A stretch of 64,000 nt of DNA from Bernardetia sp. MNP-M8 (GCF_037126285.1 NZ_CP147012.1:1674001-1738000); one strand, 5' to 3'. Positions 51,955-60,872 are shown, counted from the stretch's first letter. Translations and numbers: made by a program. Notes: generated by a model from the sequence alone, not told the origin.

Positions 51955-52851
51955 TTAAATCAGTTTTTTGCCTGTAACTTCAATAAAAATATCTTCCAAA
52001 GTAGCCTCTTGAGAGTGCATTGATTGAATATAATTTTGCTGAATTAGCTTTTGAAATCCTTCATTTTGTCCTAGGTTTTCTAACTCAAAAAGCTCATTTT
52101 GTCTTTCTGATTTGTCATTTTGAGAATATTCTACTTTTAATATCCGTTTTCCGTATTTTTCTTTTAAGTTTTTTGGAGAATCTATAAGTGGAATTTGTCC
52201 TTCTACCATAAATGCCACTCTATCACAAAGTTGCTCAGCATCGTTCATGTGATGTGTTGTGAGAATAATCGTTTTGCCTTCTTTTTTTAGATTCAAGATA
52301 ATATCTTTTATAATTTTTCCATTAACAGGGTCAAGTCCAGAAGTGGGTTCATCTAAAAACAAAATAGGTGGATTGTGAATCAACGCACGCACAAAATTGA
52401 GTCGCATTTTCATTCCCTTCGAAAAGTCTTGAACTTTCTTTTTTGCATCTTTTCCTAGTCCAACACTTTCTAAAAGCTGCATTAATTTTTGATTGATATT
52501 TTGTTTATCAAGTTCATAAAATGAAGCAAAAAATTGTAAGTTCTCTAAAGCTGAAAGTTTTGAGTAGTGATTAGGAAGTTCAAAACCAACACCTATTTGA
52601 TTGTAATACTCGTTTTTCCATTCTCTAAGCTCCTTATCTGGATTGTGAGTTTGACTTTGAGTTTTTATAAAAATATTTCCTTCATAATTTTTTAATAGTT
52701 TGGTCAGAATTTTTTGAGTAGTGCTTTTTCCTGCACCACTTGGTCCTAGAAAACCAAAAATTTCGCCTTCCACTACTTCAAAACTAACCTCTTTTACAGT
52801 CGGTTTTTCAGCTTTAGGATAAGAATAAGTAAGGTTTTGAACTGTAATCAT
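51955..52851 (-). CDS. ABC-2 transporter ATPase
   Basis: 298 residues: Walker A GPSGAGKSTTQKIL at about 40, Q-loop IGVGFELPNH, signature DFSKGMKMRLNFVRALI, Walker B PILFLDEPTSGLDPVNG and H-loop ILTTHHMNDAEQLCDRV. The C-terminal extension (LENLGQNEGFQKLIQQ, EATLEDIFIEVTGKKLI) is as in drug/antibiotic export ATPases. It starts 19 bases below the TetR operator-like site at 52870-52883, so is likely to be under its control. Confidence 0.93.
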   Translation of the reverse strand: MITVQNLTYSYPKAEKPTVKEVSFEVVEGEIFGFLGPSGAGKSTTQKILTKLLKNYEGNIFIKTQSQTHNPDKELREWKNEYYNQIGVGFELPNHYSKLSALENLQFFASFYELDKQNINQKLMQLLESVGLGKDAKKKVQDFSKGMKMRLNFVRALIHNPPILFLDEPTSGLDPVNGKIIKDIILNLKKEGKTIILTTHHMNDAEQLCDRVAFMVEGQIPLIDSPKNLKEKYGKRILKVEYSQNDKSERQNELFELENLGQNEGFQKLIQQNYIQSMHSQEATLEDIFIEVTGKKLI

Positions 52852-52869
52852 TATATATAAAAATTAAAA

Positions 52870-52883
52870 ACCGAACAGTCGGT
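52870..52883 (-). promoter_or_regulatory. TetR-type operator in front of the ABC-2 genes
   Basis: ACCGAACAGTCGGT: perfect inverted 5-bp arms ACCGA/TCGGT with a 4-base centre. Read on the other strand, it is ACCGACTGTTCGGT, one base different from the site at 54050-54063. It lies 19 bases upstream of the ATPase start. Confidence 0.7.
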
Positions 52884-52903
52884 AGGTAAAACTTAAAAAT
52901 AAA

Positions 52904-52936
52904 AACCTCGTTGACGGCAACGCCTCAACGACGGTT
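52904..52936 (-). terminator. GTTG/CAAC hairpin terminator after tetR
   Basis: AACCTCGTTGA (52904-52914) pairs with TCAACGACGGTT (52925-52936), with one bulged base, and a T run follows on the leftward strand. It ends tetR before the ABC-2 promoter and belongs to a local hairpin family. Confidence 0.8.
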
Positions 52937-52949
52937 AGCTGTTAGATTA

Positions 52950-53558
52950 TCAAACTTTAATTAATTGATAAAACTGCTCAAAAAGTTGATTTACTTCTGC
53001 ATAACTTTTGGCATTCAAATCGGATAAAATAAGTGTATGTAGTTCGAATCCATCAAGCATAAAATAGAATTGTTTGGAAAGTAAAACAGCATCTAAATTT
53101 GGCTTGACTTCATTTTTTGATTGAGCAATCTGTATTATTTTTTGATAGATGATTAATTCTTTATCCAAAAGAGCTAGAGAACGTTTTTTATGATGTTCAA
53201 AAAGCTGCATTGCCTCCAAAAGAACATTCAAATAATTAGCATTGAGAGTAAGAGATAGTTCTTCTGCTACTTTTCTTACAACTTGTTGTTTTTGAGTTAA
53301 ATAATTTTGAATATTCTCTAAAAAAGTTTGATTTTCAGAAGGTTCAAAATCAATAACAGGTGAAGCAAGTGCAAAAAAGTATTTATCAATAGCTGCATCA
53401 AATAATTCTTCTTTACTTTTAAAATAATGATAAAATGCTCCTTTTGATACTTTAGAAGCCTTTACAAGTTCGGTAAGTGTAGCATTTTTGTACCCTTTTT
53501 CTAAAAAGACACGAAATGAAATAGCTAAAATAGCCTCTTTTGTAGAATTTTTTGTCAT
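52950..53558 (-). CDS. TetR-family transcriptional regulator
   Basis: 202 residues. The N-terminal HTH (TKEAILAISFRVFLEKGYKN, then TLTELVKASKVSKGAFYHYF and KSKEELFDAAID) is a textbook TetR domain. The C-terminal ligand-binding half is helical and hydrophobic. It lies between a small membrane protein gene and the ABC-2 genes, and the two near-identical 14-bp sites at 52870 and 54050 are its likely operators, making it a repressor released by an exported compound. That is inference. Confidence 0.93.
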   Translation of the reverse strand: MTKNSTKEAILAISFRVFLEKGYKNATLTELVKASKVSKGAFYHYFKSKEELFDAAIDKYFFALASPVIDFEPSENQTFLENIQNYLTQKQQVVRKVAEELSLTLNANYLNVLLEAMQLFEHHKKRSLALLDKELIIYQKIIQIAQSKNEVKPNLDAVLLSKQFYFMLDGFELHTLILSDLNAKSYAEVNQLFEQFYQLIKV

Positions 53559-53569
53559 AAGTTTAATTT

Positions 53570-53605
53570 AACCGTCAACGAGCTTAAAAGTGTCGTTGAG
53601 GATTT
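53570..53605. repeat. GTTG/CAAC hairpin family, tetR leader
   Basis: AACCGTCAACGA pairs with TCGTTGAGGATT around GCTTAAAAGTG. On the + strand a T run follows, but no + gene precedes it. On the leftward strand it lies between the small membrane protein gene and tetR. Confidence 0.7.
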
Positions 53606-54025
53606 TTAGTTGGATGCTACTTTTATCTCAAAAACTACTAAAACTAGAATTACAAATATCTCAAAGATAAAATAACTCATTCCCAAAACAGTCAAGCCTT
53701 CATAATGAAACAGCATTAAAAATGGCATCACAGTACAATATAAAATATTTGCTGTAATGATGACTTTCAAAAATGATTGCCAGTTTTTGTCCGTTTTTCC
53801 TAACTTATCAAATAAGAAAAAGTAACAAGAAAGAGAATAAAAAGCATAAAATGCAACAATACTTGATAAAATGTAAAGAATATTTTTAGGCATTCCGAAA
53901 TAATCACTCAACCAAAAACCTATTCCGAATAAAGAAAGCGAAGTAACTAAAGCACCTATTCCATCAATCAAGAAAATGACTTTTGGATTTGATTTTACCT
54001 TTTCTATTGCTGTTTGTATGTTCAT
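53606..54025 (-). CDS. Four-helix membrane protein of the TetR locus
   Basis: 139 residues with four hydrophobic segments (VIFLIDGIGALVTSLSLFGI, ILYILSSIVAFYAFYSLSCY, VIITANILYCTVMPFLMLF, FIFEIFVILVLVVFEI). I do not recognise a family. An operator-like site lies 25 bases above its start, so it is probably controlled by the TetR protein and may modify the exporter or be a separate small transporter. The gap to tetR is 47 bases. Confidence 0.75.
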   Translation of the reverse strand: MNIQTAIEKVKSNPKVIFLIDGIGALVTSLSLFGIGFWLSDYFGMPKNILYILSSIVAFYAFYSLSCYFFLFDKLGKTDKNWQSFLKVIITANILYCTVMPFLMLFHYEGLTVLGMSYFIFEIFVILVLVVFEIKVASN

Positions 54026-54049
54026 TAATTTTCTATTTGAAATAAATAA

Positions 54050-54063
54050 ACCGACTGTTTGGT
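54050..54063 (-). promoter_or_regulatory. TetR-type operator in front of the small membrane protein
   Basis: ACCGACTGTTTGGT; one base differs from the reverse complement of the 52870-52883 site. Position 25 bases above ATG 54025 suits a repressor site. Confidence 0.65.
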
Positions 54064-54108
54064 ATGTATTACGTAAAAGTAGTAAAAAATGTTTTGAAAT
54101 AGCCTGTT

Positions 54109-54762
54109 TTATGGAATAATTATTTTTTCGCCTAAAAATTTGGGTTCTTTTCCTGTTAGATAATCTACAAATACTTTCACACGAGCAAGTTTTTCTCTAA
54201 TTTGTGTTTTGATTCCGTACTTTATACTTACATCTTTTGCATTGAAACCAATAACTTCCATTCCCTCCAAATGTGCCAAATAAATAGCTCTTTGATTATG
54301 GAATTTTTGAGAAATAACAGTAAATGAACTTTGTCCAAAAATTTCTCTCGCCCTTACAACAGAATCTAACGTTCGGAAACCTGCAAAATCCATAAAAATT
54401 CTATCCTCTGGAATTCCTTTTGCAATCAGGGCATTTTTCATGTCTTCAGGTTCGTTGTACTCTTTTGTACTATTATCGCCACTAACAATAATATATTTTA
54501 TTTTGCCAGACCTATAAAGTGAAACTGTTGCATCAATTCTATACGTGAAATAATTGTTTATATATCCATTTGGTAAAATTTTTCTTGTTCCCAAAACAAC
54601 ACCTACTTTTCGTGTGGGAATCATTGTTACATTTTCAAAAAGGCTACTTTCTGTTTTGGAAACAACCAGATAATCAGCTATAATTATACTTCCTATTACT
54701 CCCAAAATGAGAAGAAAAGAAATAAGCATTATTTTTTTGAGATATTTTTTAATCTTTTTCAT
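54109..54762 (-). CDS. SanA/YdcF-like DUF218 protein
   Basis: From ATG 54762 the product is 217 residues, anchored by one helix (IMLISFLLILGVIGSIIIAD). The DUF218 domain follows: VGVVLGTRKILPNGYINNYF, TYRIDATVSLYRSGKIKYII, VSGDNSTKEYNEPEDMKNAL, then ITIRTLDSVVRAREIFG-like FRTLDSVVRAREIFGQSSF and VISQKFHNQRAIYLAHLEG. SanA-like proteins affect envelope permeability (vancomycin resistance in E. coli). Here it lies just upstream of the TetR locus but has no operator-like site. Confidence 0.88.
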   Translation of the reverse strand: MKKIKKYLKKIMLISFLLILGVIGSIIIADYLVVSKTESSLFENVTMIPTRKVGVVLGTRKILPNGYINNYFTYRIDATVSLYRSGKIKYIIVSGDNSTKEYNEPEDMKNALIAKGIPEDRIFMDFAGFRTLDSVVRAREIFGQSSFTVISQKFHNQRAIYLAHLEGMEVIGFNAKDVSIKYGIKTQIREKLARVKVFVDYLTGKEPKFLGEKIIIP

Positions 54763-54842
54763 AGTTTTATATAAGCGTAAACTATAAAAAAAACAGATAC
54801 ATAATTTTATATATCTGTTTTCTTGTTTTATATGAAATACAG

Positions 54843-54882
54843 AACCGTCGTTGAGGCTCAAATGTAGCCATCAACAAGGGTT
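54843..54882. repeat. GTTG/CAAC hairpin family, between SanA and acyl-CoA dehydrogenase
   Basis: AACC-GTTGAGG pairs with CCATCAAC-GGGTT, imperfectly, over 40 bases. It lies 5 bases from the dehydrogenase stop (54888), and could end that transcript, though the T run is weak. Confidence 0.6.
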
Positions 54883-54887
54883 TGAAA

Positions 54888-56060
54888 TTAGTCTTTCAAA
54901 ATATGTCTTGAAATTACAATTTTCTGAATTTCAGTAGTTCCTTCATAGATTTCTGTAATTTTTGCATCACGAAGCATTCTTTCTACATGATATTCTTTTA
55001 CATAACCATATCCACCGTGAATCTGAATAGCATCAGAAGTTACTTCCATAGCAATTTTTGAAGCATAGAGTTTTGCCATTGCACCTGAAAGAGAATAATC
55101 TCCACCTGCATCTTTAATTTGAGCAGCCTTCAAACAAAGCAAACGAGCAGCTTCTACTTTTGTAGCCATATCAGCCAATTTAAAAGCAATTGCTTGGTGT
55201 TTGTGGATTTCTTTACCAAATGTTTTTCTTTCTTTTGAGTATTTCAAGGCTAATTCTAAAGCACCACCAGCAATTCCTACAGCTTGTGCAGCAATGCCAA
55301 TACGTCCACCATTCAAAGTAGCCATAGCAATATTGAAACCTTGTCCGTCAGAACCTAAACGATTTTCTTTAGGAATTTTTACATCTGTAAACATCAAAGA
55401 ATGTGTATCAGAACCACGAATTCCCATTTTGTCTTCTTTTTTACCAACTACAAAACCGTCCATCCCACGCTCAACAATTACACAGTTAATTCCTTTGTGT
55501 TTTTTATCTACATCAGTTTGAGCCATTACTAAATAAATAGAAGCTGTTTTACCATTTGTAATCCAGTTTTTTGTTCCATTTAACAAATAATGGTCACCTT
55601 TATCTTCTGCTGTTGTGCGCTGTGAAGTAGCATCACTACCTGCTTCTGGTTCAGAAAGACAGAAAGCTCCGATTTTCTCTCCTGATGCAAGTGGCTTTAA
55701 GAATTTTTGTTTTTGCTCTTCTGTTCCGTATTTTTCCAATGCCCAACAAACAAGTGAGTTGTTTACAGACATACAAACAGAAGCCGAAGCATCTACTTTT
55801 GAAATTTCTTCAATAGCCAAAATATAAGAAACAGTATCCATTCCACTTCCTCCATACTCTGGACTTACCATCATTCCCATAAAACCAAGTTCACCCATTT
55901 GTTTGACTTGTTCAGTAGGAAATTTTTGTTCGTTATCACGTTCAATAACGCCATCCCAAAGCTGAGTTTGTGCAAAATCTCTTGCTGCTTTTTGTACTTC
56001 TGCTTGTTCTTCAGTAAGTTCGAAACCTAGAACTTGTGGAGTATCTGCTACTAATGCCAT
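54888..56060 (-). CDS. Acyl-CoA dehydrogenase
   Basis: From ATG 56060 the product is 390 residues (an upstream ATG at 56117 adds 19 polar residues and is unlikely). It contains FAQTQLWDGVIERDNEQKFP, GAFCLSEPEAGSDATSQRT (FAD/substrate loop), GTKNWITNG, MGIRGSDTHSL and the C-terminal IYEGTTEIQKIVISRHIL with the catalytic Glu. This is the short/medium-chain acyl-CoA dehydrogenase type, a flavoenzyme of fatty-acid or branched amino-acid oxidation. No other beta-oxidation gene is adjacent. Monocistronic. Confidence 0.95.
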   Translation of the reverse strand: MALVADTPQVLGFELTEEQAEVQKAARDFAQTQLWDGVIERDNEQKFPTEQVKQMGELGFMGMMVSPEYGGSGMDTVSYILAIEEISKVDASASVCMSVNNSLVCWALEKYGTEEQKQKFLKPLASGEKIGAFCLSEPEAGSDATSQRTTAEDKGDHYLLNGTKNWITNGKTASIYLVMAQTDVDKKHKGINCVIVERGMDGFVVGKKEDKMGIRGSDTHSLMFTDVKIPKENRLGSDGQGFNIAMATLNGGRIGIAAQAVGIAGGALELALKYSKERKTFGKEIHKHQAIAFKLADMATKVEAARLLCLKAAQIKDAGGDYSLSGAMAKLYASKIAMEVTSDAIQIHGGYGYVKEYHVERMLRDAKITEIYEGTTEIQKIVISRHILKD

Positions 56061-56208
56061 ATATTTTTTATTTTTTTGAATTAAATTTTGATTCTTATAT
56101 TCTTGATAATCAGACAAAAATACAAATTTTCAATATAACTTGAAAGTTTGTCTTTATGATTTTTAAAGCCTTTTGTCAACTAATTTTGTTTATAATTTTT
56201 TATAAAAC

Positions 56209-56742
56209 TTATTGTTTATCAAAAGTAATATTCAGTTTTACAATCAGGGTTATCGGAATTGGAAACCCTGTTATTTGTTCTGTTATCTCTTCAGGGAGAG
56301 CAACATTTGTATTATTTTGAATAGCTAGTTTTGAGTTATTAAGAGTAGTCACTTCAAATGTTTGTAAATTAGCAAGTGTTTGAGCATCTACAAATTCTGT
56401 CAAATCTCCTTCTGCCAAACCACTAAAAGTAAGTGTCTGCCCATTTTCTGAAAGTGTCCAGTTTCCTTGTTGTTGATTATCATCTTCTCCTACTAGAAAA
56501 GTTCCATTTTCATTAAAAATAATTGTTTGTCCCTCTAAACCTTCTGTTGGATTAAAATCGTTTGTCAGTTCTGGAGGTAAAGTTCCAAAAGTAGATGATA
56601 TATCAGAATCTACTTCCGTTATTACCCATGTTTTACCAACTAAATTCTCCTTTGCTGTCGGTTCTTTTTCATCGTCTTTTTTACACGCAGATAAAAGAGC
56701 AAAAAACAAAACAAAGACGAAAAATAAATTTATTTTTTTCAT
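56209..56742 (-). CDS. Lipocalin-like lipoprotein
   Basis: From ATG 56742, 177 residues with a lipoprotein signal (MKKINLFFVFVLFFALLSAC). The mature part resembles the lipocalin-like domains common in Bacteroidota lipoproteins: NLVGKTWVITEVDSDISS, GQTIIFNENGTFLVGEDDNQ and GNWTLSENGQTLTFSGLAEG. Role unknown. The gene is 28 bases downstream of yajC, so cotranscription is likely. Confidence 0.8.
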   Translation of the reverse strand: MKKINLFFVFVLFFALLSACKKDDEKEPTAKENLVGKTWVITEVDSDISSTFGTLPPELTNDFNPTEGLEGQTIIFNENGTFLVGEDDNQQQGNWTLSENGQTLTFSGLAEGDLTEFVDAQTLANLQTFEVTTLNNSKLAIQNNTNVALPEEITEQITGFPIPITLIVKLNITFDKQ

Positions 56743-56770
56743 TTGATTTTTAATAATAGTAATTGAATAT

Positions 56771-57073
56771 TTATTTTTTAGTTTCAGCAACTACTCCAGA
56801 CTCGTAAGCAATAGCTGTTTTATCTAATTTGATACGAACTCCTTTGTCTATTTCTACTGTTACAGTTGCTTCGCTTACATCAATTATTTTTCCGTGTAAA
56901 CCACCTGTCGTAACTATTTTCATTTCTCTAGCTAAAGACTCTAAAAATGTTTTTTGTTTTTTGCGTTGTTGTTGTTGTGGACGTAACAAAAAGAAATAAA
57001 AGACAGCTACCATACCGACAATCATTAAAATATTGGCGATGTCCATTCCACCAGTTGGCATTTGTACTAACAT
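56771..57073 (-). CDS. yajC: Preprotein translocase subunit YajC
   Basis: YajC binds SecDF and aids export through SecYEG. The 100 residues have one helix (ILMIVGMVAVFYFFLLRPQQ), the QQQQRKKQKTFLESLAREM stretch, and the KIVTTGGLHGKIIDV core with EIDKGVRIKLDKTAI. The protein is the usual size. secD/secF are not in the window. Confidence 0.94.
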   Translation of the reverse strand: MLVQMPTGGMDIANILMIVGMVAVFYFFLLRPQQQQRKKQKTFLESLAREMKIVTTGGLHGKIIDVSEATVTVEIDKGVRIKLDKTAIAYESGVVAETKK

Positions 57074-57307
57074 AGATTTGTTTTTGAGTAATGAATATTA
57101 ATTTTTGATTAATTACAAAATTACTAAAAAAATCAGTCATTCAATTTCAATGGTTGTATCATTACCACTTTTTCATATTCTTTAAAGTTTAAATTTAATT
57201 ATTTTTACTAAAGCAGTTTGCTGAATTTCATTTTGCTATATGGTAGTTTGCGCAAAAGTAAATGCCTGTGTTTCTATATATATCGTTTGCTAAACTATTT
57301 TCCACAA

Positions 57308-57342
57308 AAAAACACCTAATCAGATAATTGATAGGTGTTTTT
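57308..57342 (-). terminator. Terminator after the 57.4-kb gene
   Basis: Perfect 11-bp arms AAAAACACCTA (57308-57318) and TAGGTGTTTTT (57332-57342) flank 13 bases, just past the gene at 57364. Confidence 0.85.
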
Positions 57343-57363
57343 GAATATTTTTAAATCAGATTC

Positions 57364-57714
57364 TTATCTTTTGTAAAGTTTCCAACTTGTACTATGGTCA
57401 CTTGCATAAACGATAATATAGTCTTGATTACGGTAATAATCTACGTCATACGTATCTCCTTTACCATCTTTCACTGTATAAAGAAAACCTCCTTCGTGAG
57501 TATCTTCTAAGTCATGGAAATCAATAATATCAAATTTATGCCATTCTCCTTTACTAGAAAAGAAAACTTCCATTACTTGAGTATTGGCACTATTAGTTTT
57601 GAGTTGTACAGAAAATACATCACCATCATAAGTGAAATATTTTTGAGCTGCTGCTTCTGATTGGATAGCGAAAAATAAGGTCGCTGCAAACATGAAAGAA
57701 AAAAGAGTTTTCAT
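57364..57714 (-). CDS. Small secreted protein, copy A of a tandem pair
   Basis: 116 residues with a signal peptide (MKTLFSFMFAATLFFAIQSE, then AAAQ). The mature part (KYFTYDGDVFSVQLKTNSAN, GFLYTVKDGKGDTYDVDYYR, DYIIVYASD) looks like a single small beta-barrel domain. It is about 78% identical to copy B at 57985. The family is not known to me. The two genes have similar but not identical terminators and separate upstream regions. Confidence 0.82.
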   Translation of the reverse strand: MKTLFSFMFAATLFFAIQSEAAAQKYFTYDGDVFSVQLKTNSANTQVMEVFFSSKGEWHKFDIIDFHDLEDTHEGGFLYTVKDGKGDTYDVDYYRNQDYIIVYASDHSTSWKLYKR

Positions 57715-57927
57715 ACTTTTTAAATTTAAGATTGTAGTAATATTAGTAAATTAAGCACATGAAATTATTTACAAACAGTGTGCTATTTTAATCTTTTTTT
57801 TTACTTTATTTAAAAAAACATAAATTTTTCATAAAAAATCCCTTTAAAATTAAATTCTACAAAACAGATACAAATCAAAATTTACAACTATAAAAACAAA
57901 TTATCTCATAATTTTACACAAACAAAA

Positions 57928-57959
57928 AAAACATCTACCAAATTAGTGATAGATGCTTT
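57928..57959 (-). terminator. Terminator after copy B
   Basis: On the leftward strand AAAGCATCTA pairs with TAGATGTTTT, with a long T run. It lies between copies A and B. Confidence 0.78.
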
Positions 57960-57984
57960 CAAATTTATTTTTGAGACAAATAAC

Positions 57985-58335
57985 TTATCTTCTGTAAAGA
58001 GTCCATTGAGTTTCATAATCATTAGAATATACAATAATGTAGTCTTGAGAACGGTAATAATCAACATGATACTTATCGCCTTTTCCATCTTTTACTGTAT
58101 AGAGAAATCCACCTTCCCCTGTGCTTTCTAAATCTTGAAAATCAATGATATTAAATTTATGCCATTCTCCTTTATCAGAAAAACTCACTTCCATTACTTG
58201 CGTATTTGCACTATTAGCTTTTAGAAGTACAGAGAATGTATCTCCATCATAAGTAAAGTATTGTTGAGCCGAAGCATTTGATTGCAAAGCAAAAAATAAC
58301 ATCGTCGCAAACATGAAAGAAAAAATAGTTTTCAT
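57985..58335 (-). CDS. Small secreted protein, copy B of a tandem pair
   Basis: 116 residues, MKTIFSFMFATMLFFALQSN signal, ASAQ, then QYFTYDGDTFSVLLKANSAN. The differences from copy A are concentrated at the mature N-terminus, near residues 62-73 (IDFQDLESTGE versus IDFHDLEDTHE) and in the last 15 residues, while SANTQVMEV and GGFLYTVKDGKGD are unchanged. Recent duplication with functional constraint is likely. Confidence 0.82.
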   Translation of the reverse strand: MKTIFSFMFATMLFFALQSNASAQQYFTYDGDTFSVLLKANSANTQVMEVSFSDKGEWHKFNIIDFQDLESTGEGGFLYTVKDGKGDKYHVDYYRSQDYIIVYSNDYETQWTLYRR

Positions 58336-58702
58336 AAGTGTCTGAATTAAATAAAATTAAATAAGTTTGAGTAATTAAGAGTATGCTTTTAGTAAGCATA
58401 AAATCTATTTGACAAAATTGATGCGCTATTTTTATTTATTTCAAAAAAAAACAAAAAACAATGGTTTAGTTATACAAGTACTTTTTATAGTTATATTTAT
58501 TTTAAAAAAAGTGACATTTTAGTTGTATATAAATTGATTTTCATCAAATTAAAGTACATGAAATCATATTTTCCTCAAAAATCTTAAAGTTTTTATACTT
58601 AAAATATTATTCGGTTTACATTTTTCCTATTTTTGTAGATTAATCTATAGTAATTCAAATTGCCACTTGTTAAACTGATTTTTCAGTTCTAAAAATATAT
58701 CT
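58336..58702 (+). other. Intergenic region with predicted metG promoter
   Basis: Divergent gap between copy B and metG. TATTTTTG at 58628-58635 matches the -7 element, giving a leader of about 60 bases to metG. No RNA motif such as a T-box is seen. The rest is AT-rich without features. Confidence 0.45.
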
Positions 58703-60847
58703 ATGTCGACTTCTATAAAAACATCACAAGATTTCAAACGAACTACTGTTACGGCTGCTCTTCCGTATGCCAACGGTGGACTTCATATCGGACACATTGC
58801 AGGCGCATATTTGCCAGCAGATACATATGTGCGTTATCTCCGAATGAAAAATCATGATGTTGTTTTTGTATGTGGAAGTGATGAACATGGTGCAGCAATT
58901 ACGCTTAGAGCCAAAAAAGAAGGAATTACACCAAAAGAAATTATTGATAAATACGATACTCTTCTCAAAAACTCATTTAAAGATTTTGGGATAGAATTTG
59001 ATATTTATCATCGCACATCGACTGAAGTACATAAAGAAACAGCCCAAGAATTTTTTACTACTCTTTACGAAAAGGATGTTTTTACAAAGCAGACCAACGA
59101 ACAGTTTTATGATGAAAAATTTGAGCAGTTTTTGGCTGATAGATATATTGTAGGAACATGTCCGAATTGTCAGAATGATAATGCCTTTGGAGACCAATGT
59201 GAAAAATGTGGTTCTACATTGAGTCCTACAGAATTAATCAATCCAAAATCAGCATTGAGTGGCGAAAAACCTGTCTTGAAATCTACTTCTCATTGGTTTT
59301 TGCCTTTACAAAATTATGATACTTGGCTTAGAGAATGGATTTTGGAAGACAAAAAAGACCTTTGGCGTACAAGTGTTTATGGTCAATGTAAGTCTTGGAT
59401 AGAGCAGGGTTTGCACGAGCGTTCGATGACAAGAGATTTAGATTGGGGAATTCCTGTTCCTCTTCCAGACGCAAAAGGAAAAGTGCTTTATGTTTGGCTT
59501 GATGCTCCTATTGGTTATGTTTCGGCAACCAAACAGTGGGCAAAAAATCAAGGAGAAGAGAATAAATGGGAGAAATATTGGTTAAAGCAACAAGACGAAT
59601 CTGAAAACTCTCGTCTTATTCATTTTATAGGAAAAGATAATATTGTTTTTCACTGTCTGATTTTTCCTATCATTCTTAAAGAACATGGCGATTATATTTT
59701 ACCTGAAAATGTTCCTGCCAACAACTTTTTGAATTTGGAAGGCGATAAAATTTCTACATCAAGAGAATGGGCTGTTTGGCTCAATGAATATGTAGAAGAA
59801 TTTCCTACCAAAAAAGATGAGCTGCGTTATGTTTTGACTTCTATTGCTCCAGAAACAAAAGACAGTGAGTTTACATGGGCAGTTTATCAATCAAGAATTA
59901 ATAATGAACTTGTAGATACACTTGGAAATTTTGTTAATCGTACTGTGGTTTTGATAAATAAATATTATGAAGGAACTGTTCCAAGTATAGATTTATCAAC
60001 TGAACAAAATCTAACTGATTTTGATAAAGAAACTTTAGAAGGGATAAAAATTCAGACTCAAAAAGTAAGTCAGAATTTAGAGGGCTTTAATTTTAGAGAA
60101 GGATTATATGAAGTAATGGAACTGGCACGAATTGGAAATAAATATCTTGCCACAACAGAGCCTTGGAAACTTCAAAAAACAGAACCACAACGAGTAGAAC
60201 AAATTATGAAAATTAGTGCAGAACTAACAGCTAATTTATCTATTTTGATGCGTCCGTTTTTACCTGAAACTTCTGATAAAATTGCTCAAATGTTGAACTT
60301 AAAACTAGAAAATGAAAACGGTTCAATTTGGAATTTAGCAGGAAAACTTGACTTAATAAAAGGAAAAATAAATAAAGCAACTCTACTTTTTGAAAAAATA
60401 GAAGACGAATTGGTAGAAAGTCAAGTCAAAAAATTAGAAGATAATAAGGCTAGAAAAATGCAAGAATTAAAAGAACAGAAAGAAGAAAATGCTGAAGTAA
60501 GTCCGATTGCAGAAATTCAACCTGAAATTCAGTTTGATGATTTTTCTAAAATTGATATTCGTGTTGCAACCATCAAAAATGCAGAACCGATAAAGAAAGC
60601 AGATAAACTTTTGAAAATCACTTTGGAAGTAGGTGAGCAAGAGGTAACTGTAGCTAGTGGAATTGCAGAACATTTTTCACCAGAAGAAATAATTGGAAAA
60701 CAAGTGTGTTGGCTTGCCAATCTTGCACCACGAAAAATGAGAGGAATAGTTTCTCAAGGAATGATTCTTTTAGCCGAAAATGAAAAAGGAAAACTTGTCT
60801 TTGTAAGTCCTGAAAAAATGGTCAATACAGGAGCGCAAGTTAAATAG
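58703..60847 (+). CDS. metG: Methionine-tRNA ligase
   Basis: MetG charges tRNA-Met and initiator tRNA. The 714 residues include the HIGH motif in LPYANGGLHIGHIAGAYLP, the zinc-knuckle CPNC and CEKC pairs near 155-170, and a KMSKS-type motif, GDKISTSREW (KISTS), near 350. A C-terminal EMAP-like tRNA-binding domain from about 610 (FSKIDIRVATIKNAEPIKKA, ASGIAEHFSPEEI, MRGIVSQGMILLAE) supports dimerisation. It is a two-zinc-knuckle MetRS of the long class. Monocistronic. Confidence 0.97.
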   Translation: MSTSIKTSQDFKRTTVTAALPYANGGLHIGHIAGAYLPADTYVRYLRMKNHDVVFVCGSDEHGAAITLRAKKEGITPKEIIDKYDTLLKNSFKDFGIEFDIYHRTSTEVHKETAQEFFTTLYEKDVFTKQTNEQFYDEKFEQFLADRYIVGTCPNCQNDNAFGDQCEKCGSTLSPTELINPKSALSGEKPVLKSTSHWFLPLQNYDTWLREWILEDKKDLWRTSVYGQCKSWIEQGLHERSMTRDLDWGIPVPLPDAKGKVLYVWLDAPIGYVSATKQWAKNQGEENKWEKYWLKQQDESENSRLIHFIGKDNIVFHCLIFPIILKEHGDYILPENVPANNFLNLEGDKISTSREWAVWLNEYVEEFPTKKDELRYVLTSIAPETKDSEFTWAVYQSRINNELVDTLGNFVNRTVVLINKYYEGTVPSIDLSTEQNLTDFDKETLEGIKIQTQKVSQNLEGFNFREGLYEVMELARIGNKYLATTEPWKLQKTEPQRVEQIMKISAELTANLSILMRPFLPETSDKIAQMLNLKLENENGSIWNLAGKLDLIKGKINKATLLFEKIEDELVESQVKKLEDNKARKMQELKEQKEENAEVSPIAEIQPEIQFDDFSKIDIRVATIKNAEPIKKADKLLKITLEVGEQEVTVASGIAEHFSPEEIIGKQVCWLANLAPRKMRGIVSQGMILLAENEKGKLVFVSPEKMVNTGAQVK

Positions 60848-60872
60848 TTGTTGTAAATAGAATTCTTTTATC

